Origin: Stigmatella aurantiaca
GTDB taxonomy: Bacteria > Myxococcota > Myxococcia > Myxococcales > Myxococcaceae
DNA: 64,000 nt
Reading direction: 5' to 3'
NCBI RefSeq assembly: GCF_900109545.1
Contig: NZ_FOAP01000003.1
Coordinates: forward strand, 62,001 to 126,000
The first letter of the stretch is position 1; each line of letters starts with the position of its first letter. Positions 1-8,160 of the stretch are shown piece by piece. A program made the translations under genes and the position numbers. Under the pieces are notes generated by a model that was not told the DNA's origin, did no database searches, and worked only from the letters and a program-made list of their open reading frames with translations.

Positions 1-858
1 ATAGGGCTGTCCCAGCCGCGTGCCCAGCCCGCCACCGAGGATGACCGCCTCCACGTCCAGCAGGTTCACCGCCGAGGCGATGCCGGCGCCCAGCATCCGC
101 AGGGCCCGGTCGATGAGCTTCACCGCCAGGGGGTCGCCCTTCTTCAGCGCCTTGAGCCACACGCCGCTGGTCAGCCGGTCCTTGCCCTCCTCCGCCATCG
201 TGTCGAACAGGCGCGTCTTCTCCCCGCGCTCCAGGGCCTTGCGCGCCTTGCGCTCCATCGCGCCGCGCCCGGCATACGCCTCCAGGCAGCCGCGCCGGCC
301 GCACGAGCACCGCGCCCCGCCGCGCCGCACCACCGTGTGGCCAATCTCCCCCGCCGCCCCCCGGCCCAGCCACCGCTGGCCGTCCAGGAGGATGCCGCCA
401 CCCACGCCCGTGCCCCACCACACCCCGAGCAGCGAGCGGTAGGCACGCCCCGCCCCCAGCCGGGCCTCGGCCGCCACCGCCACCTGCACGTCATTGCCCA
501 GGTACACCGGCACCTGGGTCCGCTTTGTGAGCGCCTCGGCGAGCGCATAGGGCCCGCTCCAGCCCGGCAGGTTTCCCGCCTGGAGCAGCGTGCCCGTGGC
601 GGCGTTCACCGCGCCCGGTGCCCCGACGCCCACGCCCGTGAGGGCCGAGGGCTCCAGCTCCAGGGGCTGCGTCACGTCCTGGAGCGCGGCGGCCAGCGCC
701 TCGACGATGGCGGGCGGCCCGCCTTCCTGCGGCGTGGCGCGGCGGGTCTGGCTCAGGACGGTGCCGTGCTCATCCAGCACCACGGCCTGGATTTTCGTCC
801 CCCCCAGGTCCAGCCCCCCGAGCAGCCGCTTCCGGTCTTCCTTGGGCCTGCGTGTCAT
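1..858 (-). CDS. ROK family sugar kinase (C-terminus beyond window edge)
   Basis: ROK proteins are cytosolic sugar kinases such as glucokinase, or sugar-responsive repressors. The 286 codons present begin MTRRPKEDRKRLLGGLDLGG and carry the ATP-binding LGGTK segment near residues 17-21, the GVGAPGAVN sugar-binding signature near 75, the GND segment with the catalytic Asp near 118, and the zinc-binding CSCGRRGCLE motif near 183-192. No DNA-binding domain precedes the kinase fold, so an enzyme is more likely than a repressor. The start is supported by GGAGG 5 bases upstream of ATG at 858. The reading frame is open to base 1, so the C-terminal part lies outside the window. It is transcribed divergently from the GNAT gene at 916. 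The sugar substrate cannot be told. Confidence 0.9.
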   Translation of the reverse strand, partial: MTRRPKEDRKRLLGGLDLGGTKIQAVVLDEHGTVLSQTRRATPQEGGPPAIVEALAAALQDVTQPLELEPSALTGVGVGAPGAVNAATGTLLQAGNLPGWSGPYALAEALTKRTQVPVYLGNDVQVAVAAEARLGAGRAYRSLLGVWWGTGVGGGILLDGQRWLGRGAAGEIGHTVVRRGGARCSCGRRGCLEAYAGRGAMERKARKALERGEKTRLFDTMAEEGKDRLTSGVWLKALKKGDPLAVKLIDRALRMLGAGIASAVNLLDVEAVILGGGLGTRLGQPY

Positions 859-915
859 CCGCGCCTCCAGCGCTTTCCCTCGCGTTCCAGCCGCGACTGC
901 GGGGAGTATCGCCGC

Positions 916-1740
916 ATGAGCGAATGGAGCTTCGTCGAGATCGCCCGAGTGTTCGAGCGCAAGCAGGGCACCGCCGCGGTGGAGCTGGCCCTGGAGTCCC
1001 GGGAGCTCGCCGACGGGTGGATGGCCTACGGCGGCCAGGGTTCCTATGTGAACAAGTCCTGTGGCTTCGGCTTCGACCAGCCCGTCACCGAGGCCCAGCT
1101 CGACGAGCTCGAGGCGTTCTTCGCCTCGCGCGGGGTGGAGCCCAAGGTCGAGCTGAGCCCCTTTGCCCCCCCGGCCCTGCTGGAGAGCCTGGGCCGGCGC
1201 GGCTTCGTCCTCCGGGAGTTCGTCAACGTGCTCTACCGGCCCCTGCGCCCCGGGGAGGACCTGCGCAAGCTCCCCCACGGGTGGCCGGAGGGCGTCCGCA
1301 TCGAGCAGGTGGACCCCACGGACGAGGCGGCGGTGCTCGAGTTCGTGGAGGTGTCCAGCAGCGGCTTCATGCCCGAGGGCGAGCCCCTGTCTCCGGTGTT
1401 CCTGGATCTGGGCATCAGGAGCGTGCGCCATCCGGGCACCACCGCGTACGTGGCCCGCGTCGGGAAGGAAGCCGCAGGGGCCGGGAGCTGCGAGTCGAGC
1501 GGCGGGCTCACGTCCCTGTTCGGCACCTCGGTAAAGCCCGCCTTCCGCCGCCGGGGCATCCAGCAGGCGCTGATCGCCGCGCGGCTGGCGCGGGGCCAGG
1601 AGCAGGGCAGCACCCTGGCCATCATCGCCTCGGGGCCGGGCATTCCCACCGAGCGAAACGCGACGCGGCTGGGCTTCGCCATGGCCTACTCGCGCGTGGC
1701 GCTGGCGAAGCCCGGACAGGGGCTCGTCCCCTCCCCCTGA
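916..1740 (+). CDS. GNAT family N-acetyltransferase
   Basis: A 274-residue protein with a C-terminal GNAT acetyl-CoA-binding region: VKPAFRRRGIQQALI near residues 206-220 fits motif A (Q/R-x-x-G-x-G/A), followed by a strand and the NATRLGF segment near 250 typical of motif B. The N-terminal half is a second, degenerate GNAT-like lobe, as in two-lobed acetyltransferases that act on small molecules. The open frame extends upstream to 337, but that part is antisense to the ROK gene, so ATG 916 was chosen as the first start after the divergent intergenic gap. The acceptor substrate is unknown. It lies 70 bases before the next gene, which has its own ribosome-binding site. Confidence 0.82.
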   Translation: MSEWSFVEIARVFERKQGTAAVELALESRELADGWMAYGGQGSYVNKSCGFGFDQPVTEAQLDELEAFFASRGVEPKVELSPFAPPALLESLGRRGFVLREFVNVLYRPLRPGEDLRKLPHGWPEGVRIEQVDPTDEAAVLEFVEVSSSGFMPEGEPLSPVFLDLGIRSVRHPGTTAYVARVGKEAAGAGSCESSGGLTSLFGTSVKPAFRRRGIQQALIAARLARGQEQGSTLAIIASGPGIPTERNATRLGFAMAYSRVALAKPGQGLVPSP

Positions 1741-1810
1741 GCCCCCCCGGAGATGTCAGACCGCCCCTGTACTGTGTGGCTTCTCAACGACACACGAAGG
1801 GGCAATTTTC

Positions 1811-2494
1811 ATGGCTGAATTCCGTGAGTCGCCGCGCGTTTCGGTGAACAAGCTGGGCGAGTACCTCACCGCGACGCCCTCGCGGCGCAAGCGCATCATC
1901 CACGACCAGAAGCACCCGTGTGACCCGCAGTACCTGCGGTACCCCGAGGCCGCGCAGGCCATCACCGACTTTCTGTGCGAGGGGCTCAACGGCGGGGTGC
2001 TGCGCGCCCACCAAGAGCGCTTCTTCACCACCGTGCCCGCCACGGACTTCGAGGCCCAGCGGCTGCAGCTGTGCAGCGAGGCGCTGGACCGGTTCGCGGC
2101 CCTGGTGCCCCAGCTGGAGCTGGACGGCATGGTGATGAGCGCCGTGGGCACCGAGCCGCCCGTGCTGGAGGTGGCCGGCGTCACCATCAACGTGCGGCCC
2201 GAGGTGGTGCTCCAGTGCCTGGACCGGCATGGCCAGCCCACCGTGGGGCTGCTCAAGCTCTACTTCTCCAAGTGGCACCCGCTGGACGAGCGCTCCGGGC
2301 AGTACGTTGCCACCCTGTTGCAGAGCTTCGCCGAGCAGCACCTGCGGGCGCTGGGGCCGGTGGACCCGCGGCGCATCCAGGTGGTGGACGTCTTCGCGGG
2401 CAACCTCTTCAGCGCCCCGCGGGCCACGCTCCGGCGGCTCCAGGACGTGGAGCGCGCATGTGAGGAGATCGGCGCGCTCTGGGCGGTGAACTAG
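1811..2494 (+). CDS. Conserved protein of unknown function
   Basis: A 227-residue soluble protein without signal peptide or membrane segment. It begins MAEFRESPRVSVNKLGEYL and has a basic TPSRRKRIIHDQKHP stretch near 25-39. The central part (GLLKLYFSKWHPLDE near 148-162, then VVDVFAGNLFSAPR near 195-208) has the strand/E-x-K-like layout of some nuclease-fold proteins, but no complete PD-(D/E)XK set can be read, so no function is claimed. Start ATG 1811 has AAGGGG eight bases upstream. I have the impression that similar single-copy proteins are widespread and poorly described; that is recollection, not a search. It stands alone between the GNAT gene and the ArsA pair. Confidence 0.8.
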   Translation: MAEFRESPRVSVNKLGEYLTATPSRRKRIIHDQKHPCDPQYLRYPEAAQAITDFLCEGLNGGVLRAHQERFFTTVPATDFEAQRLQLCSEALDRFAALVPQLELDGMVMSAVGTEPPVLEVAGVTINVRPEVVLQCLDRHGQPTVGLLKLYFSKWHPLDERSGQYVATLLQSFAEQHLRALGPVDPRRIQVVDVFAGNLFSAPRATLRRLQDVERACEEIGALWAVN

Positions 2495-2525
2495 GCGCAC
2501 GCCCCCCTCCCGCGCACACTCCGGT

Positions 2526-2553
2526 TCCTGGTGAACAATCCCCCGCACCAGGA
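2526..2553. terminator. Hairpin downstream of 2494, possible terminator
   Basis: TCCTGGTG at 2526-2533 pairs with CACCAGGA at 2546-2553 around a 12-base loop. There is no following T run, so it could be a factor-dependent end or an mRNA-stabilising hairpin rather than a classical terminator. Confidence 0.35.
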
Positions 2554-2674
2554 GCTGGCCGTGCGCGGGGGGGACAGGCATCCGTCCCTCCCCGTGACAA
2601 GATTTTGAGGGTGCGTGAGGCCACGCCCCGTCCTAGTCTGAGGGGCCGCACTCCTGCGGAGAGGATGGGGTCGG

Positions 2675-3619
2675 GTGCTGGAAGCGTTGTGGACCAAAAG
2701 GGCCTTGCTGGTCTCCGGGAAGGGAGGCGTGGGCAAGAGCACCCTCGCGGCCACCCTGGCCCGGGCGGCGGTGCGCGCGGGCCATACGGTGCTCTTGGCG
2801 GAAGTCACCCCCTCCATGGAGGGCCCGTCCGTGCTGGGCCCCCTGGTGGGCGCGAAGGGCCCGGGCACGGAGGTGACGCCGGTGGAGCCCGGCCTGTCCT
2901 TCCTGCGCATCTCCGCGGCCAGCGGCCACCGGCGCTTCCTGGAGGACGTGCTGCCCATGCGCCTCATGGCGGACGCGGCCCTGCGCTCGCGCGCCCTGCG
3001 CCGCTTCCTGGAGGCGGGCCCCTCGCTCCGGGAGCTGGGGCTCATGTACCAGATGTTGGATCTGGTGCGCCAAACGCGGCCGGACGGCCGTGCCCTCTAT
3101 CCGCTGTGCGTGATGGACCTGCCGGCCACCGGGCACGCGCTGGCCATGGCCTCGCTGCCGCGCGCCATCCTGTCGCTCCTGCCCGGCGGGCCCATTGGCC
3201 GCGCGGTGCGCGAGGGGCTCGAGTTCCTGCAGGATCCGGTGCGCACCGCGGTGCTGCTGGCCACGCTGCCCGAGCCCCTGCCGGTGAGCGAGGCGCTCCA
3301 GCTCGCCGGCGAGGTGCGCCGCCTGGGGATGCCCCTGGCCGCCGCGCTGCTCAACCGCATGCCCGCGAACCCCTTTCCCACCCCCGAGTCCCGGGCCGCC
3401 CTGGACAAGCTGCTCGCGGCCAGCGGCCCCCATGAGGGCTCGCGGGCCCTGTCGCGGCTGGCGGTGGCGGAGACCTCGCGGGCCCGGCTGGAGCAGGGCG
3501 TCGCCACGCCGCTGCTGTGCCTGCCGGACTTGCTCGCCTCGGGGCCCGCGCTGGTGGAGCAGCTCGCCGCGGCCCTCATCCCCTTGAATGCACGGCTGAG
3601 CCGGAAAGAGGCGCCATGA
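2675..3619 (+). CDS. ArsA/Get3-like ATPase, first of a coupled pair
   Basis: A 314-residue cytosolic ATPase of the ArsA/Get3 branch of SIMIBI NTPases. The deviant Walker A GKGGVGKST lies at residues 15-23, including the signature lysine K16 used in dimeric catalysis. CVMDLPATGHAL near 146-157 corresponds to the switch/D-x-P-T-G-H segment. It lacks the Cys residues of arsenite-binding ArsA, so a membrane-protein or other client role is more likely than arsenite pumping. Translation probably begins at GTG 2675 with GGAGAGG about ten bases upstream; an ATG ten bases earlier is out of frame. The stop overlaps the next start (ATGA), so the two are translationally coupled. The arrangement resembles paired ArsA-like ATPases of actinobacteria (BagA/BagB, Rv3679-Rv3680); equivalence is inference. 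Confidence 0.85.
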   Translation: MLEALWTKRALLVSGKGGVGKSTLAATLARAAVRAGHTVLLAEVTPSMEGPSVLGPLVGAKGPGTEVTPVEPGLSFLRISAASGHRRFLEDVLPMRLMADAALRSRALRRFLEAGPSLRELGLMYQMLDLVRQTRPDGRALYPLCVMDLPATGHALAMASLPRAILSLLPGGPIGRAVREGLEFLQDPVRTAVLLATLPEPLPVSEALQLAGEVRRLGMPLAAALLNRMPANPFPTPESRAALDKLLAASGPHEGSRALSRLAVAETSRARLEQGVATPLLCLPDLLASGPALVEQLAAALIPLNARLSRKEAP

Positions 3620-4731
3620 GCCTGAGTGCGGTGCTGCGGGACAAGCGCGTGCTCGTGCTGTGCGGGGCGGGCGGCGTGGGCAAGACGACGACGGCGGCGG
3701 CGCTGGGCGTGGCCGCCGCGCGGGCGGGGCGCAAGGTGCTGGTGCTGACGATTGATCCGGCGCGGCGGCTCGCGGAGGCCATGGGCCTGCCCGAGAGCGG
3801 CACGGAGCCCACCGCCGTGGCCCCGCACATCCTCCACGGGAGCAAGGCCGCGGGCCCAGGCCAGCTGGATGTGTGGATGCTGGATCCGGGCATCGTGTTC
3901 GAGCGCATGGTGCGGCGGCTGTCCCCCTCGCCGGAGGCGGTGCGCTCCATCCTGGAGCACCGCTTCTACGGCTTCCTGACGGAGCTGGTGGCCGGCATCC
4001 AGGAGTACGCGGCCGCCGAGGCGCTCGACCAGTACATCCACGAGGGCCAGCACGAGCTCATCGTCCTGGACACCCCGCCGAGCCGGCACGCGCTGGACTT
4101 CCTCGATGCGCCGGGGCGCCTGGCGCGCTTCCTGGATGACCGCATCGTGGCGCTCTTCGGGCCGCAGGAGGGCTCCGGCGGGGGCCTGTGGCGGCGGGCC
4201 ACGCGGCTCATCGGCAACGTGCTGGGCACCATCTTCGGCGAGACGTTCACGGCCGACCTGCGCTCCTTCATCGGCGCCACGAGCGGCCTGTTCGCCGGCA
4301 TCCGCCTGCGCTCGGACCGGCTGCGCGAGCGGCTGTCCTCGGCGGAGGCCACCTTCCTGCTCGTCACCTCGCCCGAGGCGGCGGCGCTGGAGGAGGTGCG
4401 CTACTTCCAGCAGACGCTCACCGAGCGGGGCCTGCCGTGTGCCGGGTACGTGCTCAACCGGAGCTGGGCGCGGGAGGAGACCCTGCCCACGCCCCAGGAC
4501 CTGCGGCGCCAGGTGCCCCCGGGGGACGCGGCGGCGAGCGCGGGCGTGGACGCGCTGGAGCAGCTCGCCCAGCGCGAGCGGACCCGGGCCCAGGAGCACC
4601 GGGAGCTGCTCACGCAGCTGGCGAAGAACCTGCCCAAGGGCTCCGTGGCGGTGGCCGCCCCCGAGGCCAGTGGAGAGCTGGAGAGCTTCGAGGGCCTGGC
4701 GCGGCTGGGCGAGTCGCTCGCGGCGGGGTGA
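3616..4731 (+). CDS. ArsA/Get3-like ATPase, second of a coupled pair
   Basis: A 371-residue partner of the upstream ATPase. Walker A reads GAGGVGKTTT at 17-26: the usual signature lysine is replaced by Ala18, which sets it apart from its partner. LVLTIDPARRLAEAMG near 41-56 is the Get3/ArsA switch I region and VLDTPPSRHALDFLDAP near 145-161 the switch II/DTAP segment. The segment RLIGNVLGTIFGETF near 194-208 is helical and amphipathic, like the client-binding part of Get3-type proteins. Start ATG 3616 overlaps the upstream TGA by four bases, so co-translation and a heterodimer are likely. One active and one altered lysine suggests asymmetric ATP hydrolysis. The client is unknown. Confidence 0.87.
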   Translation: MSLSAVLRDKRVLVLCGAGGVGKTTTAAALGVAAARAGRKVLVLTIDPARRLAEAMGLPESGTEPTAVAPHILHGSKAAGPGQLDVWMLDPGIVFERMVRRLSPSPEAVRSILEHRFYGFLTELVAGIQEYAAAEALDQYIHEGQHELIVLDTPPSRHALDFLDAPGRLARFLDDRIVALFGPQEGSGGGLWRRATRLIGNVLGTIFGETFTADLRSFIGATSGLFAGIRLRSDRLRERLSSAEATFLLVTSPEAAALEEVRYFQQTLTERGLPCAGYVLNRSWAREETLPTPQDLRRQVPPGDAAASAGVDALEQLAQRERTRAQEHRELLTQLAKNLPKGSVAVAAPEASGELESFEGLARLGESLAAG

Positions 4732-4930
4732 GCCCCCCCTGCGTTGACCTGTCACCAGAGGCGGTGTCCACCGGTGGGCTCCCTGGCGGGAGAGCCTGCA
4801 AGTGAGCCGACACTCACCGAGCAAGCTCCCGCCCCCCCCTTGGTACGTGTGGGCACAGGCGCCAGCCTTGGCGTGTCCGCGCCCGTGCGTTCGTGGCGCG
4901 GCCCACCCACGTCTCCGATTGGAGAGCACC

Positions 4931-6109
4931 ATGGCCGACAGACGCTTGGACAATGGCAGGGACGACGTTCGCGCGCAGCGCCCCAACCCCCAGGGCGGCG
5001 TGGGGGCCGTCGCCATTCACGACACGGAGGTCTCCTCCCGCTCCGCCGAGGCGGCCCCGCCGGGCTCTCGGGAGCGCTCCGAGTCCAGTGTCAGCGGCTA
5101 CGCGCCCGAGCGCGACGAGGAATACGCCCAGCGCCAGGGGCGCTTCCACCGCGCCGCCGCGATGCGCATGGCGCAGCCGCGCACCAGCACGCAAGGCCCG
5201 GGCAGCCCGCGGGAGCTGGGCTACGGCGGCCCCTCGGGCCCCTACGGGCAGGACGACCGGGATGACCGCTACGCCATCGGCAGGGGCCAGACGGCGCGGA
5301 TGGGCCAGCAGGACGTGCGCCACTCGCTGGAGCTGCGCCGCGAGCCGGGCGATGACAATTACCGCCCGTGGGACCGCGGCGGCTACGGTGGCGAGCAGGG
5401 GCGCCTGCGCGAGGACCACGGGGAATACGCGGGCACCCAGGGCCAACCCTACGGCGACTACAGCGTCCCAGCCCGCCAGGGCGTATCCGCCGGGCGCCGG
5501 GGCGCCCCCGTCGAGCAGGGGCAGTCCTCCGGCCGGTATGATCCGCTGCTGGGCATGGGGCATGCGAGCCCTGGCCAGCCCGGCATGGGCGTGAACGTGG
5601 GCCCCCGGGGCGCCGCTGCCCAGGGCACCCAGGAGACGGGCCGCCGCGGCTGGCAGCGCGAGCCGCTCACCGCGCGGGAAATCATGACGCGGGGGGTGAA
5701 GACGCTGCGCCGGGACAGCGCCCTGCGCGACGTGGCCCAGCTCATGAAGGACGAGGACTGCGGCGCCGTGCCCATCGTGAACGCGGAGGGCGCGCTGGTG
5801 GGCATCGTCACCGACCGGGACCTGGTCATCCGGGCCTTCACGGGCGGCAAGACGCCGGACCAGCTCCGCGCCAGCGACGTCATGACGGACGACGTGGAGT
5901 GCGTCCACCCGGACGAGGACCTCTTCAGCATCATCGAGCTGATGGGCAAGCGGCAGATCCGCCGCATCCCCGTGGTGGACCGGGAGGACCGCCTCATCGG
6001 CATCATCTCGCTGGGGGACATCGCCCAGCGTGCCGACTACGACGAGGAAGTGCAGGAGGCGCTGGAGCGCATCTCGTCCCGGCGCTCCTTCTGGAAGCGG
6101 CTGTTCTAG
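4931..6109 (+). CDS. CBS-pair protein with long disordered N-terminus
   Basis: 392 residues. The last 147 hold two CBS motifs (about 247-300 and 316-370; MTRGVKTL...IVTDRDLVIRAF and MTDDVECV...GIISLGDIA), a fold that binds adenine nucleotides. The first 245 residues are low-complexity and rich in Arg, Gly, Gln, Tyr and Asp (for example GGYGGEQGRLREDHGEYAG), with no predicted fold, giving an intrinsically disordered tail of a kind often seen in condensate-forming or RNA-associating proteins. Start ATG 4931 has GGAGAG five bases upstream; the open frame to 4802 lacks a better site. A CBS pair alone usually senses energy state; here the tail may scaffold. It is followed by a convergent small gene after ten bases. 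Confidence 0.85.
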   Translation: MADRRLDNGRDDVRAQRPNPQGGVGAVAIHDTEVSSRSAEAAPPGSRERSESSVSGYAPERDEEYAQRQGRFHRAAAMRMAQPRTSTQGPGSPRELGYGGPSGPYGQDDRDDRYAIGRGQTARMGQQDVRHSLELRREPGDDNYRPWDRGGYGGEQGRLREDHGEYAGTQGQPYGDYSVPARQGVSAGRRGAPVEQGQSSGRYDPLLGMGHASPGQPGMGVNVGPRGAAAQGTQETGRRGWQREPLTAREIMTRGVKTLRRDSALRDVAQLMKDEDCGAVPIVNAEGALVGIVTDRDLVIRAFTGGKTPDQLRASDVMTDDVECVHPDEDLFSIIELMGKRQIRRIPVVDREDRLIGIISLGDIAQRADYDEEVQEALERISSRRSFWKRLF

Positions 6110-6119
6110 CCCGCCGGGC

Positions 6120-6404
6120 TCACCCCTCGCGCTTCGCAGAAGCGACGCGCGGGGGGCGCACGGCCTCGAAGTCCGGGGCGATGCGGCGGCCCAGGATGCG
6201 GTAGCCCTCGCGCTCCTCGCCGCCTGCCAGCCAGATCAGCTCGCGCGGTAGCCGGAGCCGGACCGTCTTCACGATGTTCACGGGGGCCCAGGCGCGGTCC
6301 AGGTCCACCACGGGCAGGGACGACACGATGCGGCCCGCGAAAGGAGAGATGTTCGGGTGCTTCCAGCCGTGGGGGAGCAGCTTCTCGGTGCCCGTCATCA
6401 TCAT
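6120..6404 (-). CDS. Small protein of unknown function
   Basis: 94 residues beginning MMMTGTEKLLPHGWKH. No recognised domain, signal peptide or membrane segment; composition is mixed with several Trp and Pro. The start is well supported: GGAGGT at 6416-6411 lies six bases upstream of ATG 6404. The upstream gap of 190 bases carries a perfect inverted repeat at 6432-6456 that could be an operator. The gene is convergent with the CBS gene and downstream of thiD on the same strand but separated from it by a hairpin. Confidence 0.65.
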   Translation of the reverse strand: MMMTGTEKLLPHGWKHPNISPFAGRIVSSLPVVDLDRAWAPVNIVKTVRLRLPRELIWLAGGEEREGYRILGRRIAPDFEAVRPPRVASAKREG

Positions 6405-6431
6405 GGCGTCACCTCCGGACCTCCCGCCTGT

Positions 6432-6456
6432 AGCAATTGCAGGGCCAACAATTGCT
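6432..6456. promoter_or_regulatory. Inverted repeat upstream of 6404 gene, possible operator
   Basis: AGCAATTG (6432-6439) and CAATTGCT (6449-6456) form a perfect 8-base inverted repeat with a 9-base spacer. Each arm contains the self-palindrome CAATTG and the arm centres are 17 bases apart. It lies 28-52 bases upstream of the ATG at 6404 in an unusually AT-rich patch, a place suited to a dimeric regulator. Confidence 0.45.
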
Positions 6457-6577
6457 CACCATCCGACGCGCACGCTCCAAGGTTTCGCTGTCTTTTCGCG
6501 GCTTTAGCCGACCTCAAAACCACACAGTGCTATTCCGCTTTACACGAAACCACGGGTCTTTCTTGACCTGCTGACGC

Positions 6578-6595
6578 AAAAGGGGTGTCCCTTTT
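6578..6595 (-). terminator. Hairpin abutting the thiD stop codon
   Basis: AAAAGGG (6578-6584) and CCCTTTT (6589-6595) form a 7-base stem with loop GTGT. On the minus strand it directly follows the thiD TGA, ending in TTTT. Short but positioned as a terminator. Confidence 0.4.
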
Positions 6596-7419
6596 CACCC
6601 ACCCTTGGGCCCATCGCCGAGGGAGAAGAAGTGGCTGAAGGGGCCGTTGCCGTGGCCCAGGGCCAGCGGGTGACGCAGCGCGGCGGTGACATACGCCTTG
6701 GCGAGCCGCGTGGCCTCCAGGGCGGAGCGCCCGAGGGCCAGGTGCGCGGTGAGGGCCGCCGACAGCGTGCAGCCGGTGCCGTGGGTGTTGGGGGTCTCCA
6801 CGAAGCCCAGGCTCAGCGTCTCGAACTGCATGCCATCGAACCAGACGTCGGTGCCGCACAGGGGGCCGGGCATGCCGCCGCCCTTGATGAGGACCGACTG
6901 GGCGCCGAGCCGGTGGATGCGGCGCGCGGCCTCGCGCATGTCTTCCAGGGTGTGGAGCTCCACGCCCGCGAGGAGCTGCGCCTCGTGGCGGTTGGGGGTG
7001 ACGACGGTGGCCAGGGGCAAGAGCAGCTCGCGCAGGGCGCCGATGGCATGGTCGTCGATGAGCTGGGAGCCGGCGCGGGAGACCATGACGGGATCCACCA
7101 CGAGCGGGCGGAGCTTCAGGGCGCGCACCTGGTGGGCCACGGAGATGATGATCTGCTGATTGACGAGCATGCCCGTCTTGAGGGCGCCCACGCCGATGTC
7201 CGTGGCCACCGCTTCGACCTGGGCGGCGACGGCCATCGCGGGCATCACATCCACGCGGCTGACCCCTTGCGTGTTCTGCGCGGTGACGGCGGTCAGCGCG
7301 CTGGTGCCATGGACGCGGTGAAACGCGAAGGTGCGCAGGTCCGCCTGGATGCCCGCGCCGCCACCACTGTCCGAACCCGCGATGGTGAGGGCCGTTGCCA
7401 CCTTCCTGGGGGTTTCCAT
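6595..7419 (-). CDS. thiD: Hydroxymethylpyrimidine/phosphomethylpyrimidine kinase
   Basis: ThiD phosphorylates 4-amino-5-hydroxymethyl-2-methylpyrimidine twice to give the pyrimidine pyrophosphate for thiamin synthesis. The 274-residue protein has the ribokinase-like features expected: [16 protein letters not shown] near 12-27, [15 protein letters not shown] near 107-121, TPNRHEA near 142-148, LIKGGG near 177-182 and the anion-hole/catalytic GTGCTLSAA near 217-225. ATG 7419 was chosen because AGGAGG lies 11 bases upstream; a GTG at 7428 is only two bases from it. No other thiamin gene or THI-box riboswitch is visible next to it, so it is a lone salvage or biosynthetic gene here. Confidence 0.93.
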   Translation of the reverse strand: METPRKVATALTIAGSDSGGGAGIQADLRTFAFHRVHGTSALTAVTAQNTQGVSRVDVMPAMAVAAQVEAVATDIGVGALKTGMLVNQQIIISVAHQVRALKLRPLVVDPVMVSRAGSQLIDDHAIGALRELLLPLATVVTPNRHEAQLLAGVELHTLEDMREAARRIHRLGAQSVLIKGGGMPGPLCGTDVWFDGMQFETLSLGFVETPNTHGTGCTLSAALTAHLALGRSALEATRLAKAYVTAALRHPLALGHGNGPFSHFFSLGDGPKGG

Positions 7420-7606
7420 CCTCGTCACTTCCTCCTGGGCAGAAGGATATACGGGGACGGCCCACTGAAGTCTGGATCCTCAGGTGCGGGCGGACGGACG
7501 CAGGGGTATGGCTGGTGGGCCACGGGGCTTGCCCGCTCCCCTCTGAGGCAGGCGCTGGCCCTGAAGGTGCACAAGGGCGCTCCCGTCCTCTTTGAACGGA
7601 GCCCCC

Positions 7607-8152
7607 ATGCCGTCCTTCTCACTCGCCACGCTCGGCGGTGCGCCCCCGCTGTCCTTGCCCTCGGTGCGCCCGCTGGCCGTGGGCCTCGGGGGCACCGCCC
7701 TCTTCGGTTTCGCCCTGCGCACCGCCGTCAGCCATGAGGGCGCGAGCCTCACCCACCTCTCGTGGGCCTTCGCGCTTCCCGCCGTCACCCTGCTGTCCTG
7801 GGCGCTCTGCCTCCCGGCCCTCTACATCCTCTGGGCCACGCGCCATCCCCACGTCGGCGCCAGCCACTGCCTCCACGCCGCCCGGGACGCCGTTCACACC
7901 CTGGGGCTGTGCCTCGCCTCCACCACGCCCATCCTCTGGTTCTTCGCCGCCACCGCCCCCGAGTCGCGGATCAGCTCCGTCCTCGCGTTCCTCTTCACCG
8001 CCCTGGCCCTCTTCAGCTGCGTGCACGTGTTCGTTCAGTCCCTCCAGCGCCAGGGCGCTTCGCTCACCGGCTTCCCCCGGCTCGCCTTCCTCGGCCTTCA
8101 CGCCATCACCTTCGCCCAGTGCGCCCATGGCGCCGGGCTCTCCCTGTCCTGA
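7607..8152 (+). CDS. Membrane protein, first of three unknown coupled genes
   Basis: 181 residues with four hydrophobic segments, about residues 26-42, 53-76, 98-117 and 123-141, and a short polar C-terminus ending in a further hydrophobic stretch. Cys residues sit at membrane edges. Start ATG 7607 has ACGGAG five bases before it. The next gene begins nine bases after the stop with its own GAGG site that overlaps this end, so the three genes to 9608 form one operon. No family was recognised. The repeated theme (two membrane proteins plus a membrane-anchored coiled coil) suggests a membrane complex of unknown role. Confidence 0.72.
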   Translation: MPSFSLATLGGAPPLSLPSVRPLAVGLGGTALFGFALRTAVSHEGASLTHLSWAFALPAVTLLSWALCLPALYILWATRHPHVGASHCLHAARDAVHTLGLCLASTTPILWFFAATAPESRISSVLAFLFTALALFSCVHVFVQSLQRQGASLTGFPRLAFLGLHAITFAQCAHGAGLSLS

Positions 8153-8160
8153 GGCCCGCC

